From the NCBI GenBank assembly GCA_028275005.1, contig JAQCNN010000234.1:1-10964 (forward strand): a stretch of DNA of 10,964 nucleotides. The letters run 5' to 3'. Position numbers and translations under genes: made by a program. Positions 1 through 5,624 of this stretch are shown here, in pieces (the first letter of the stretch is position 1; each line of letters opens with the position of its first letter). The stretch is from Salinirussus sp. GTDB lineage: Archaea > Halobacteriota > Halobacteria > Halobacteriales > Haloarculaceae. Below the pieces are notes generated by a model. It was not told where the DNA came from and ran no database searches. It saw nothing but the letters and a program-made list of their open reading frames with translations.

Positions 1-148
1 CATGCGTCACTTCCGGAAGGCAATGGAGAACGTCCGGCCGACGCTGACCGACGAGATCCGGGAGTACTACGAGCAGGTCGAGGAGGAGTTCCGCGGCGGC
101 ACCGGCCCCGAACCCCGGACCCGCGGCGGCCGGATCGGGTTCCAGTAG
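1..148 (+). CDS. Cdc48/VCP-type AAA ATPase (CdcH-like), C-terminal end only
   Basis: Only the last 48 or so codons are in the window; base 1 is the last base of the preceding codon and the TAG stop is at 146-148. The visible tail begins MRHFRKAMENVRPTLTDEIR, continues with an acidic helix (EYYEQVEEEF) and ends in RIGFQ. As I recall the family, this matches the end of haloarchaeal CdcH proteins: the last helical part of the second AAA domain followed by a short acidic, glycine-rich tail. Cdc48/VCP ATPases are hexameric unfoldases that extract and unfold proteins and, in archaea, can feed the proteasome. No catalytic motif (Walker A/B) is visible because those lie upstream of the window, so the call rests on the tail alone. 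A T-run terminator follows at once. Confidence 0.8.
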   Translation, partial: MRHFRKAMENVRPTLTDEIREYYEQVEEEFRGGTGPEPRTRGGRIGFQ

Positions 149-150
149 CG

Positions 151-161
151 ACTACTTTTTT
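151..161 (+). terminator. T-run terminator after the Cdc48-type gene
   Basis: Six T residues (156-161) begin 8 nt after the TAG stop. Archaeal RNA polymerase terminates on short T-runs without needing a hairpin, so this is the likely 3' end of the AAA ATPase transcript. A strong GC hairpin (171-185) sits just beyond it. Confidence 0.5.
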
Positions 162-170
162 GCGCCTCGG

Positions 171-185
171 GTGCGCTTCGCGCAC
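171..185. repeat. Perfect hairpin, 6-bp stem with TTC loop
   Basis: GTGCGC (171-176), loop TTC (177-179), GCGCAC (180-185). It lies 10 nt after the T-run that follows the AAA ATPase gene and may protect or define the 3' end of that transcript. Confidence 0.6.
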
Positions 186-215
186 CGCTCGGCACAAAAG
201 ACATACTGAAAAAAG

Positions 216-271
216 CCGGACGCTCTGCCTCGGGCTCGCGGCTTCGCCGCTCGCCTCACCGAGACGTCCGG
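216..271. repeat. Compound stem-loop with nested arms
   Basis: There are three nested perfect arm pairs: CCGGACG (216-222) with CGTCCGG (265-271), CTCGG (229-233) with CCGAG (259-263), and GCGGC (238-242) with GCCGC (246-250) around a TTC loop. The nesting of outer, middle and inner arms suggests one 56-nt folded element rather than a chance palindrome. It has no coding potential. Confidence 0.55.
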
Positions 272-292
272 GGAACCGCGCTCACTGCGTTC

Positions 293-343
293 GCGCGGAT
301 GCTTCAGATTCGATAGCGCTACGGTTAGAACAAGCATCCGCGC
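293..343. repeat. 12-bp perfect inverted repeat, 27-nt spacer
   Basis: GCGCGGATGCTT (293-304) is exactly inverted as AAGCATCCGCGC (332-343). A further copy of the GCATCCGCGC core occurs near 384-394, and a degenerate echo of GGATGC followed by AGATTCG appears both just after the left arm and near 354-365. The spacer and surroundings therefore look internally duplicated. Confidence 0.55.
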
Positions 344-388
344 ACGCTTGGTCGGATGCAGATTCGGAACAGACGGCTTGGCTAGCAT

Positions 389-409
389 CCGCGCGCCGCA
401 GGCGCGCGG
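389..409. repeat. Perfect hairpin, 9-bp stem with GCA loop
   Basis: CCGCGCGCC (389-397), loop GCA (398-400), GGCGCGCGG (401-409). This is the most stable simple hairpin in the convergent region. It is composed entirely of G and C in the stem. Confidence 0.6.
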
Positions 410-481
410 TTCACTTCACGCGAACGAGCGCAAGCGAGTGAGCGTGGAGGTAGTTTTTCCCCATGTTTTTGCGACCGAGTG

Positions 482-528
482 GTGCCCGCAGCGAGCGAAG
501 CGAGCGAGGGCACCCAAGGGGGTAAAAA
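482..528 (-). terminator. T-run and hairpin after the CBS-HPF-like gene
   Basis: Read on the minus strand, the stop of the CBS gene is followed after 6 nt by a T5 run (complement of A524-A528). Beyond it is a stem GTGCCC/GGGCAC (508-513 with 482-487) that encloses GCGAGCG-type repeats. The T-run is the probable transcript end. The hairpin belongs to the GC-rich palindromes of this region. Confidence 0.45.
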
Positions 529-534
529 GTGGGG

Positions 535-1677
535 TTAGAGTTCACCAAGTTTCCGCAGGAGCTGCCCGCGGTACTCCTCGTCGGCCCGGACGCCTTTCAG
601 TTCGAGGACGTTTCGCTCCAGTTTGTCGAGTGCGACCCGGAAGGCGTTGTCCGCGCCGTAGCCCTCGCCGGAGCCGGCGGCCTGGCCCTCGTTGGTCCGC
701 AGCCGGATCTGTGCCTGGATCAGCGGCGTACCCCGGTGGGTCTCCTTGTGTTCCTGGAAACGGACGTGGGCGTGTCGGACCTGCATCTCCTGGTACTTGT
801 CGACGACACTCTCGATCTGCTGGCGGACCTGCTCACGGGAGAGTGCCTCCAGGAGGCTGATTTTGGTGATCTGGACGTCCATGTGCTCCTCCTCGGTGTA
901 GGTCAGCGCCCGGAGCACGTCGGTTTTGGTAACGACGCCCTCGACATCACGGTCGTCGTCCTCGGGGGTGACCACCAGCCCGGCGTAGTCGCTGTCGAGC
1001 ATCCCCCGAACAGCCGCCTCCACGGACTCCTCGCCGGTCGTCGTTTCGACGGGGCTCGACATGATGTCGTAGACGGGCATATCGAGTACCCGGTCGTTGC
1101 CGCCGCCACGGTCACCGCGGGTCGTCTTATCCATATCCCGGACGACCACGTCGACGATGTCGTGGGTCGTCACCAGCCCCGAGAGGTTGCCGTCCTCGTC
1201 GAGGACGGGGAGCCGGGAGATGTCGTTCTCCCGGAGGAGGTTGATGACGCGGCCGATGTGTGTGTCCTCGTCGACGGTGACGACGTCGTCGGTGGCGATC
1301 TCCCCGACGGTCAGTGCGTCGAGGTTCTCCAGGACAGCCTCGAGGATGTCGTCCTCGGAGACGATCCCCCACAGCCGGTCGGCCTCGAAGACGGGGGCGA
1401 TCTTTGTCTTTCCCTCGACGAGCACGCGAGCGACCTCCCGGACGTCGGCGGTCCGGTCCACCTTCGGGGCGGACTGCATCAGTCGCTCGACTTTGGCGTC
1501 GTCGTCGATCCGGGACTGGACGAGCTGGCGCTGGGCGAGCACGCCGGCGTAAGCCTCGTCCTCGGTGACGATGAGCCCCTTTGGGTTCTCGCGATCGAAT
1601 ATCGACCTGATCTTTCCCAGTCGTTCGTCAGTCTCGACGGCGACGTACTCGGTGGTTGCGATATCGGCGATATCCAT
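535..1677 (-). CDS. Four-CBS-domain protein with C-terminal HPF/RaiA-like ribosome-hibernation domain
   Basis: The protein is 380 aa. Four CBS modules lie at about residues 1-57, 62-117, 122-178 and 200-258, with typical signatures such as DISRLPVLDEDGNLSGLVTT in the third and IMSSPVET opening the fourth. CBS pairs bind adenine nucleotides or related ligands and regulate attached domains. Residues about 266-362 fit the beta-alpha-beta-beta-beta-alpha order of bacterial HPF/RaiA (S30AE). They start VQITKISLLEAL, contain a long helix, then RHAHVRFQEHKETHRG, and end in the helix AFRVALDKLERNVLELKG, which parallels the conserved C-terminal AIDxLxxKLxRQLxKxK helix of HPF. Inference: a nucleotide-controlled factor that binds idle ribosomes. 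The ATG at 1677 is chosen because CBS1 begins at once and a TATA-like box lies about 40 nt upstream. The frame stays open upstream, but that extension is not CBS-like. The gene appears monocistronic. The CBS call is firm; the S30AE-like call is by eye. Confidence 0.85.
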   Translation of the reverse strand: MDIADIATTEYVAVETDERLGKIRSIFDRENPKGLIVTEDEAYAGVLAQRQLVQSRIDDDAKVERLMQSAPKVDRTADVREVARVLVEGKTKIAPVFEADRLWGIVSEDDILEAVLENLDALTVGEIATDDVVTVDEDTHIGRVINLLRENDISRLPVLDEDGNLSGLVTTHDIVDVVVRDMDKTTRGDRGGGNDRVLDMPVYDIMSSPVETTTGEESVEAAVRGMLDSDYAGLVVTPEDDDRDVEGVVTKTDVLRALTYTEEEHMDVQITKISLLEALSREQVRQQIESVVDKYQEMQVRHAHVRFQEHKETHRGTPLIQAQIRLRTNEGQAAGSGEGYGADNAFRVALDKLERNVLELKGVRADEEYRGQLLRKLGEL

Positions 1678-1686
1678 CGTATTGTC

Positions 1687-1700
1687 CCTCTCTGTAGAGG
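1687..1700. promoter_or_regulatory. Small dyad at the CBS-HPF-like transcription start
   Basis: CCTCT (1687-1691), spacer CTGT, AGAGG (1696-1700). The dyad lies between the TATA-like box and the start codon, covering the expected transcription start. It could be an operator or a 5' leader hairpin. The arms are only 5 bp, so chance is possible. Confidence 0.25.
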
Positions 1701-1714
1701 TTCGACTCGCCCGG

Positions 1715-1722
1715 TAATCAAT
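1715..1722 (-). promoter_or_regulatory. TATA-like box of the CBS-HPF-like gene
   Basis: On the minus strand this reads ATTGATTA, the only AT-rich octamer in the region, placed about 40 nt before the ATG at 1677. Transcription would start near 1691, giving a short leader of about 14 nt. Confidence 0.45.
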
Positions 1723-1789
1723 GTTGGTCCCTGTCGTGACACCTGTGGTGGCTCCGGAGGAGCCGTTGGCACCGGGTCGGCGCACACCC

Positions 1790-1796
1790 TTTTTTT
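1790..1796 (+). promoter_or_regulatory. T-rich TATA-like element of the lycopene cyclase-domain gene
   Basis: A run of seven T residues centred at 1793 lies 26 nt before the GTG at 1819. That is the spacing expected for a leaderless haloarchaeal transcript, and it supports the GTG start. Confidence 0.4.
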
Positions 1797-1818
1797 CCGC
1801 CGGCCCCTTCTCGGTGGT

Positions 1819-2178
1819 GTGTTGCCCGACATCACCGTCTTTGGGGAGTACACCTACCTGGTCACCGAGCTCATGTGGGGGACGGTCGCGCTCGTCCTCC
1901 TGGCGTACGCGGGGGCGTGGTGGGCGGCCGCCCGGACGGTCCTGGTGCTGTACCCCTTCGCGCTCGCGTGGGACTGGTACACACTGACCGTCGGCGTCTT
2001 CGAGATCCCCCTGCGGACTGGCGTCGAGCTGCTCGGGGTCCCGCTCGAGGAACACATCTTCATGCTACTGGTGCCCGCGATGGTCGTCGGCGCCCACGAG
2101 AGCCTCCGAAAACTGCGCGGGCCCGCGGGCACCGAGCAAAGCAGTGACACGGGTCGAGAGGCCGGGAAGCGGGCTTAG
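1819..2178 (+). CDS. Single lycopene cyclase-domain (CarR/CrtY-type) membrane protein
   Basis: A 119-aa protein with three likely membrane helices at about residues 12-36, 40-60 and 70-92. The diagnostic features are a tryptophan/aspartate-containing second helix (ALAWDWYTLTVGVFEIPL, about 48-65) and the PLEEHIF motif (75-81), matching the PxEE-type motif of the heterodimeric and fused lycopene beta-cyclase family (CrtYc/CrtYd, haloarchaeal CrtY). Those enzymes need two such domains; only one is encoded here. The product might act as a homodimer, pair with another subunit, or have a different isoprenoid substrate. The hydrophilic tail after residue 98 is Arg/Ser/Gly-rich. Start choice: GTG at 1819 follows a T-run by 26 nt, and extending upstream would run antisense through the CBS gene. 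Its stop overlaps that of the convergent membrane gene. Confidence 0.72.
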   Translation: MLPDITVFGEYTYLVTELMWGTVALVLLAYAGAWWAAARTVLVLYPFALAWDWYTLTVGVFEIPLRTGVELLGVPLEEHIFMLLVPAMVVGAHESLRKLRGPAGTEQSSDTGREAGKRA

Positions 2179-2699
2179 CTGTTCTGGGCCGCCGCGGTCA
2201 CCATGCCGACACTCTGGCCGACCCCGACCACGGCGAGGCCGGCGAGGACCAACCCCGGACCGGAGCCGGTGCCGTTCGGAGTCGCGGCAACGGAGACGGC
2301 CGCACCCACGAGCGAGAGCGCGCCGGCGAGGAGATACACCTGCCGGAAGGGGGTGTCGGGAACCAGGCTGCCGGTCCTGAGGTACGCGAGGCCGGGTAGC
2401 GCCATCCAGCCGTACACCGATACCCCCAGAAGTGCCCCGTTCGGCGGCGAGAGCCAGAGCCCGACGGTGCCCGCAAGCGTGAGCGGGAGGCCGGCGACCA
2501 GCACCAGCCGCCAGACACGCAACACCGGCCCGGTCATCTCGGCCGCGCCGGCGAGAATAAATGCAACGAGCAACACGTCCATCACGACCAGCGCGACCAG
2601 GAGTGTTCGCTCGCTCACCGCGCCCCGGTGGGCGGCGGCGGCGACCAGCCAGGCCGCGGGGACGAGCCCGGCCGGTGCGAAGTCGGTGACGCGGCCCAT
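2175..2699 (-). CDS. Six-helix integral membrane protein of unknown function
   Basis: The 174-aa protein consists almost wholly of hydrophobic helices, at about residues 8-24, 32-52, 64-84, 89-107, 120-139 and 148-168, joined by short loops. One loop is ERT-containing and one contains SPPNG. I recognise no catalytic motif or named family. Regular spacing suggests a small multi-pass protein of the kind often annotated only as a haloarchaeal membrane protein. The ATG at 2699 is the first start after which the sequence becomes consistently membrane-like; the upstream extension is Arg/Pro/Thr-rich and overlaps the divergent dehydrogenase gene. The TAA stop (2175-2177) shares bases with the TAG stop of the opposite lycopene cyclase-domain gene. 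Pigment-related function is possible from position only and is not supported by the sequence. Confidence 0.68.
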   Translation of the reverse strand: MGRVTDFAPAGLVPAAWLVAAAAHRGAVSERTLLVALVVMDVLLVAFILAGAAEMTGPVLRVWRLVLVAGLPLTLAGTVGLWLSPPNGALLGVSVYGWMALPGLAYLRTGSLVPDTPFRQVYLLAGALSLVGAAVSVAATPNGTGSGPGLVLAGLAVVGVGQSVGMVTAAAQNS

Positions 2700-2792
2700 A
2701 CCACCGGCTGTGACCGGCGGTGTGTTGGCTCTTGTGGTAGCCGGTGTGGGTGCTCGGTCCGCCCCGGTCTGCCCTCGGGGCGCGCAGGGTAG

Positions 2793-2798
2793 CTTTTT
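2793..2798 (+). promoter_or_regulatory. T-rich TATA-like element of the SDR gene
   Basis: CTTTTTG around 2793-2798 is centred about 28 nt before the ATG at 2824, consistent with a leaderless transcript. Confidence 0.4.
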
Positions 2799-2823
2799 GC
2801 CTGTGGGGGCCGACCGAAACTGC

Positions 2824-3669
2824 ATGGCAGTACCAGCCCCCGACCTCTCCGGACAGGTTGTAGTTATCACCGGGTCGACACGCGGTATCGGCCGGGCGCT
2901 CGCGCTCGAACTCGCCGACCACGGCGCCGACATCGTCTCGACGGGAAAGACCGTCGACGACAGCGACTCGGACCTCGAAGGGACGATCCACAAGACCGCC
3001 GACGCGGTCCGCGAGCGCGGCTCTGAGGCCCTTGCGGTCCAACTGGACGTGCGTGACCCCGACAGCTGTCAGCGCGTCGTCGACGAGACCCTCGAGGAGT
3101 TCGGCCAACTCGACATCCTGATCAACAACGCCAGTGCCATCCAGATGGGGGAGATCGGCGACCTCCCGATGAAGCGGTTCGACCTGCTGATGGAGGTCAA
3201 CGTCCGCGGGACCTACGCGATGACGCAGGCGGCCCTGCCGGCCCTCCGTGACGGCGGCGGACGCGTGGTCACGAACGCGCCACCCCTAGAGGTCGACCGT
3301 GTCCCCGGGATGGCCCCCTACGCCTTCTCGAAGATGGGGATGGCGTTCATGACGCTCTCGCTGTCCGGCGAGGAGGCGGACATCGCCGCGTCGACGCTGT
3401 GGCCCGTCACCGCCATCGAGACCCGTGCGACCCGCTACTTCGGGATGGGCAGCGAGGAGGACTGGCGGAGCCCGCAGGTCTACTGTGACGCAACCTCGGT
3501 CCTGCTCGACCGCGACCCCGGGGAGGTCGACGGCCACTCCTTCTACGACGAGGAACTCCTGGCGACTGTCGGCGTCGAGGACTTCGACCGGTACGCGCTC
3601 GTCGAGGGGTCGAACCCGCCGCCCTCCTCCGCGGAGATGTTCGGCGTGGAGTTCGACCGCGACTGGTAG
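2824..3669 (+). CDS. Short-chain dehydrogenase/reductase, HSDL2-like
   Basis: A 281-aa Rossmann-fold oxidoreductase, likely cytosolic and using NAD(P)H. The cofactor motif TGSTRGIG is at residues 16-23, NNAS at 101-104, the structural Asn in NVRGT at 126 and the active-site YAFSK at 166-170 (Tyr166, Lys170). The overall pattern (STGKTV after strand 2, then TIHKTADAVRERGSEALA, the APPL segment and the TLWPVTAIET segment) resembles the N-terminal SDR domain of HSDL2, a peroxisomal lipid-metabolism protein in animals. There is no SCP2 tail here. Odd point: the segment normally carrying the catalytic Ser reads VVTNAPPLEV, with Ala152 where HSDL2 relatives have Ser. The substrate is unknown; a 3-hydroxyacyl or steroid-like carbonyl is conceivable. 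The ATG at 2824 follows a T-rich promoter element at the right distance. The peroxiredoxin gene starts 103 nt downstream. Confidence 0.85.
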   Translation: MAVPAPDLSGQVVVITGSTRGIGRALALELADHGADIVSTGKTVDDSDSDLEGTIHKTADAVRERGSEALAVQLDVRDPDSCQRVVDETLEEFGQLDILINNASAIQMGEIGDLPMKRFDLLMEVNVRGTYAMTQAALPALRDGGGRVVTNAPPLEVDRVPGMAPYAFSKMGMAFMTLSLSGEEADIAASTLWPVTAIETRATRYFGMGSEEDWRSPQVYCDATSVLLDRDPGEVDGHSFYDEELLATVGVEDFDRYALVEGSNPPPSSAEMFGVEFDRDW

Positions 3670-3742
3670 GAGACACCGGCGGCCCGCGGACCACCCTGCC
3701 GGCGTCGGCGAGCAGCGGCCCCGGCCGCCAGAGACCCAAACC

Positions 3743-3750
3743 CATACTAC
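3743..3750 (+). promoter_or_regulatory. Weak TATA-like box of the peroxiredoxin gene
   Basis: CATACTAC is centred about 26 nt before the ATG at 3773. It is the only AT-rich patch in the spacer, suggesting that the peroxiredoxin has its own leaderless promoter. Confidence 0.35.
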
Positions 3751-3772
3751 ACTAGGGGTTCGAACGCGTGGT

Positions 3773-4210
3773 ATGCTCGAACCAGGTGCGGATGCGCCGG
3801 CGGTCAGCGCACAGAACCAATACGGCGAGACAGTCACCCCCGATTTCCAGGCGCCGGCGGTCGTCTACTTCTACCCGAAGGACTTCACCGGCGGCTGCAC
3901 GATCGAGGCAAACGACTTCCAGGAGACACTTCCGGCGTTTCAGGAGGCCGGTATCACCGTCTACGGGGTCTCGATGGACGACGTCGAGACCCACGCCGAC
4001 TTTGCCGACGAGGAGGGGGTTACCTTCGACCTGCTCGCGGACCCCGACGGCGACGTGGCAGCGGCCTTCGGCGTCGACACCGACGAGGGGTACACCGACC
4101 GGGTGACCTTCGCCGTCGCCGACGGGGGCGTCGTGGACGTCTACGACCCCGCGCTCGCGGACCCCGACGGGCACGCCGAGGAGGTCCTCCACGACCTCCG
4201 CGAGGCGTAG
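3773..4210 (+). CDS. Peroxiredoxin, Bcp/PrxQ type, apparent 1-Cys
   Basis: A 145-aa thiol peroxidase that would reduce H2O2 and organic hydroperoxides in the cytosol. The signature VVYFYPKDFTGGCT (30-43) is the AhpC/TSA active-site strand with the peroxidatic Cys at 42. Arg110 in YTDRVTF is the expected catalytic arginine. Length is close to the usual Bcp size of about 150 aa. Two features stand out. The usual TPGCT proline is glycine here (TGGCT), and the classic PrxQ resolving Cys five residues on is Asn47 (CTIEAN). No second Cys is visible anywhere, so the enzyme must be recycled by an external thiol. Haloarchaea use gamma-glutamylcysteine and thioredoxins. It lies 103 nt after the dehydrogenase gene with its own weak TATA box and is followed by a small hairpin terminator. 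Confidence 0.88.
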   Translation: MLEPGADAPAVSAQNQYGETVTPDFQAPAVVYFYPKDFTGGCTIEANDFQETLPAFQEAGITVYGVSMDDVETHADFADEEGVTFDLLADPDGDVAAAFGVDTDEGYTDRVTFAVADGGVVDVYDPALADPDGHAEEVLHDLREA

Positions 4211-4284
4211 CCGACGCCGGGTGAGGCCACAGACGGGCTGTTGGCGGTCCCGGCTGTCGTGGCCCGGGGTCGACGCGTACCGCG

Positions 4285-4301
4285 AGACAGTCCCTGTCTT
4301 T
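4285..4301 (+). terminator. Hairpin plus TTT after the peroxiredoxin gene
   Basis: AGACAG (4285-4290), loop TCC, CTGTCT (4294-4299), followed by TT. It lies 75 nt downstream of the peroxiredoxin stop and abuts the stop of the convergent CoA-transferase gene, so it could limit read-through into that gene. Confidence 0.35.
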
Positions 4302-5503
4302 CAGTCGACGACCCCCTGCTCGCGGAGGCGCTCGACCTCCTCGGGGCTGTAGCCGTGTTCGGCGAGTACGTCGTCCGTGCTCTCCCCGAGTTCCTGTGGG
4401 GGGACCCGGAGGCTGGTTGCCAGGTTTCGGAAGTGGATCGGGTGGTCGACCATCTGGGCGTCCTGTCGTTGGTCGCGCTCGGCGGTGACCTGCAGGCCCC
4501 GCTGGGTGACGTGGTCGTCCTGCCAGACCGACTTCGTGTCGTGGATCGGCCCCGCAGGGACGCCCGCGTCGTGGAGACGCTCGACCCACGTCTCGACACT
4601 CGCCGCGGCGAGTGTTGCCTCGAGTTCGTCGTGCAGCTGGTCGGTGTGCTCGACCCGCTTGTCCCGGTCGTCGAAGCGGTCGTCGGCCAGCAGGTCCGGA
4701 CGGTCCAGTTCGGCACACAGCGCCTGCCAGAGGCTGTCCGTGCTCGCGGCGATGACCAGCGAGCCGTCGGCGGCCTCGAAGACACCGAACGGGGCCGCGG
4801 AGGGGTGGTAGGTGCCAAACCGGGGGAAGGGCTCGTCGGTGCCCCAGGTGTAACCCGCCCGGGCACACAGCCAGGAGATGGCGGCGTCGAACATCGGCAC
4901 CTCGACCCACTCCCCCTCGATCTGCCCGGTCTCGCGGGCATACAGCGCGGCGAGGACGCTCTGGACGGTGTAGGTCGCCGCCGCGAGGTCGCCGCTTGGC
5001 AGCCCGGACCACAGCGGCGGCGTCTCCTCGGTGCCGGTGATCGACATGATCCCGCTCATCGCCTGGACCACCATGTCCCAGGCGGGGACGTCCTCGTAGG
5101 GGCTGCCCCGGCCGAAGCCGCTGATCGAGCAGTAGACGATTTCCGGGTTGATCTCGCGGACCGCCTCGTAGGAGAGGCCGAAGTTCTCGACCCGGCCGGG
5201 TTTCATACTCTCGATAAAGACGTCGGCGTCCTCGAGGAGGGTGCGCGCGACCGCCTGGCCCGCCTCGGCTTTGAGGTCGAGTGCAACGCTGTGTTTGTTT
5301 CGGTTGATCGTGTCGAAGTACTCGGGGTACGGGCTGAACTCCCGGGCGCGGTCGCCCCGGCCGATAGCCTCGATCTTCACGACCTCCGCGCCGAGGTCGC
5401 CAAGCAGCATCGTGGCGAAGGGCCCGGCGATCACCTGTGTGAGGTCGACAACCGTGAGGTCGGAGAGCGGGAGTTGTTCGGCTGTGGCGTTCGTCAGTGG
5501 CAT
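4301..5503 (-). CDS. CaiB/BaiF family (class III) CoA-transferase
   Basis: A 400-aa cytosolic enzyme that moves CoA between carboxylic acids. The N-terminal signature LTVVDLTQVIAGPFATMLLG (about 16-35), followed by DLGAEVVKIE, is diagnostic. So are SVALDLKAEAGQAVARTLL (72-90), the MKPGRVENFGL segment (100-110) and YCSISGFGRGSPY (124-136). The likely catalytic Asp that forms the acyl anhydride is Asp172 in SGDLAAAT, at the position of Asp169 in formyl-CoA transferase. Length is normal for the family (about 390-430 aa). Substrates cannot be read from the sequence; haloarchaea carry several paralogues, among them a succinyl-CoA:mesaconate enzyme, and I see no partner gene for that pathway here. 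Convergent with the peroxiredoxin gene, divergent from the HAD gene. The ATG at 5503 gives the usual short N-terminal extension. Confidence 0.9.
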   Translation of the reverse strand: MPLTNATAEQLPLSDLTVVDLTQVIAGPFATMLLGDLGAEVVKIEAIGRGDRAREFSPYPEYFDTINRNKHSVALDLKAEAGQAVARTLLEDADVFIESMKPGRVENFGLSYEAVREINPEIVYCSISGFGRGSPYEDVPAWDMVVQAMSGIMSITGTEETPPLWSGLPSGDLAAATYTVQSVLAALYARETGQIEGEWVEVPMFDAAISWLCARAGYTWGTDEPFPRFGTYHPSAAPFGVFEAADGSLVIAASTDSLWQALCAELDRPDLLADDRFDDRDKRVEHTDQLHDELEATLAAASVETWVERLHDAGVPAGPIHDTKSVWQDDHVTQRGLQVTAERDQRQDAQMVDHPIHFRNLATSLRVPPQELGESTDDVLAEHGYSPEEVERLREQGVVD

Positions 5504-5590
5504 CTCCCCTGAGCTACCGCCCCCTGCGTCTTAGAGGTCCGGGTGCGAGCCGACCGGTCGCCCGGCCGTGGGCTACCCGCCAACGGGACC

Positions 5591-5599
5591 AAAGTGTAT
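5591..5599 (+). promoter_or_regulatory. TATA-like box of the HAD hydrolase gene
   Basis: AAAGTGTAT lies centred about 29 nt before the ATG at 5625, the only AT-rich stretch in this spacer. It argues for the downstream ATG rather than one at 5568, and for a leaderless transcript. Confidence 0.45.
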
Positions 5600-5624
5600 G
5601 TGTCCCCGCGTCGTCCGGGAGGGT

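Larger units (their letters stand above)
149..534. other. Convergent intergenic region rich in stem-loops, no gene
   Basis: This 386-nt stretch separates two convergent genes. It opens with a T-run serving the plus-strand gene and closes with a T-run (on the minus strand) serving the CBS gene. Between them lie at least five perfect or compound stem-loops, listed separately, and imperfect repeats of GCATCCGCGC-like and GCGAGCG-like words. The open frames here encode Arg/Ser/Ala-rich, non-acidic peptides quite unlike the real haloarchaeal proteins around them, so I call no gene. Reading: a bidirectional termination zone containing dispersed haloarchaeal intergenic palindromes. Confidence 0.65.

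Noticed and set aside
1046..1063. Exact 18-nt direct match with 9007-9024 as a possible recombination repeat
   Set aside because: It encodes the conserved SSPVET segment in both CBS genes, so shared protein sequence and GC-biased codon use explain it.
529..1818. Long plus-strand open frame running through the CBS gene and into the cyclase-domain gene
   Set aside because: It is the antisense shadow of the minus-strand CBS codons. Only the part after 1819 has a promoter, a start and a recognisable family.
2203..2823. N-terminal extension of the dehydrogenase frame upstream of 2824
   Set aside because: It is antisense to the membrane protein gene, is Thr/Pro/Arg-rich, and the Rossmann fold begins right after the ATG at 2824, which has its own promoter element.
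4241..5512. 423-codon plus-strand open frame opposite the CoA-transferase
   Set aside because: The minus-strand product matches the CaiB family throughout; the plus-strand frame is its antisense shadow, common in GC-rich haloarchaeal genes.
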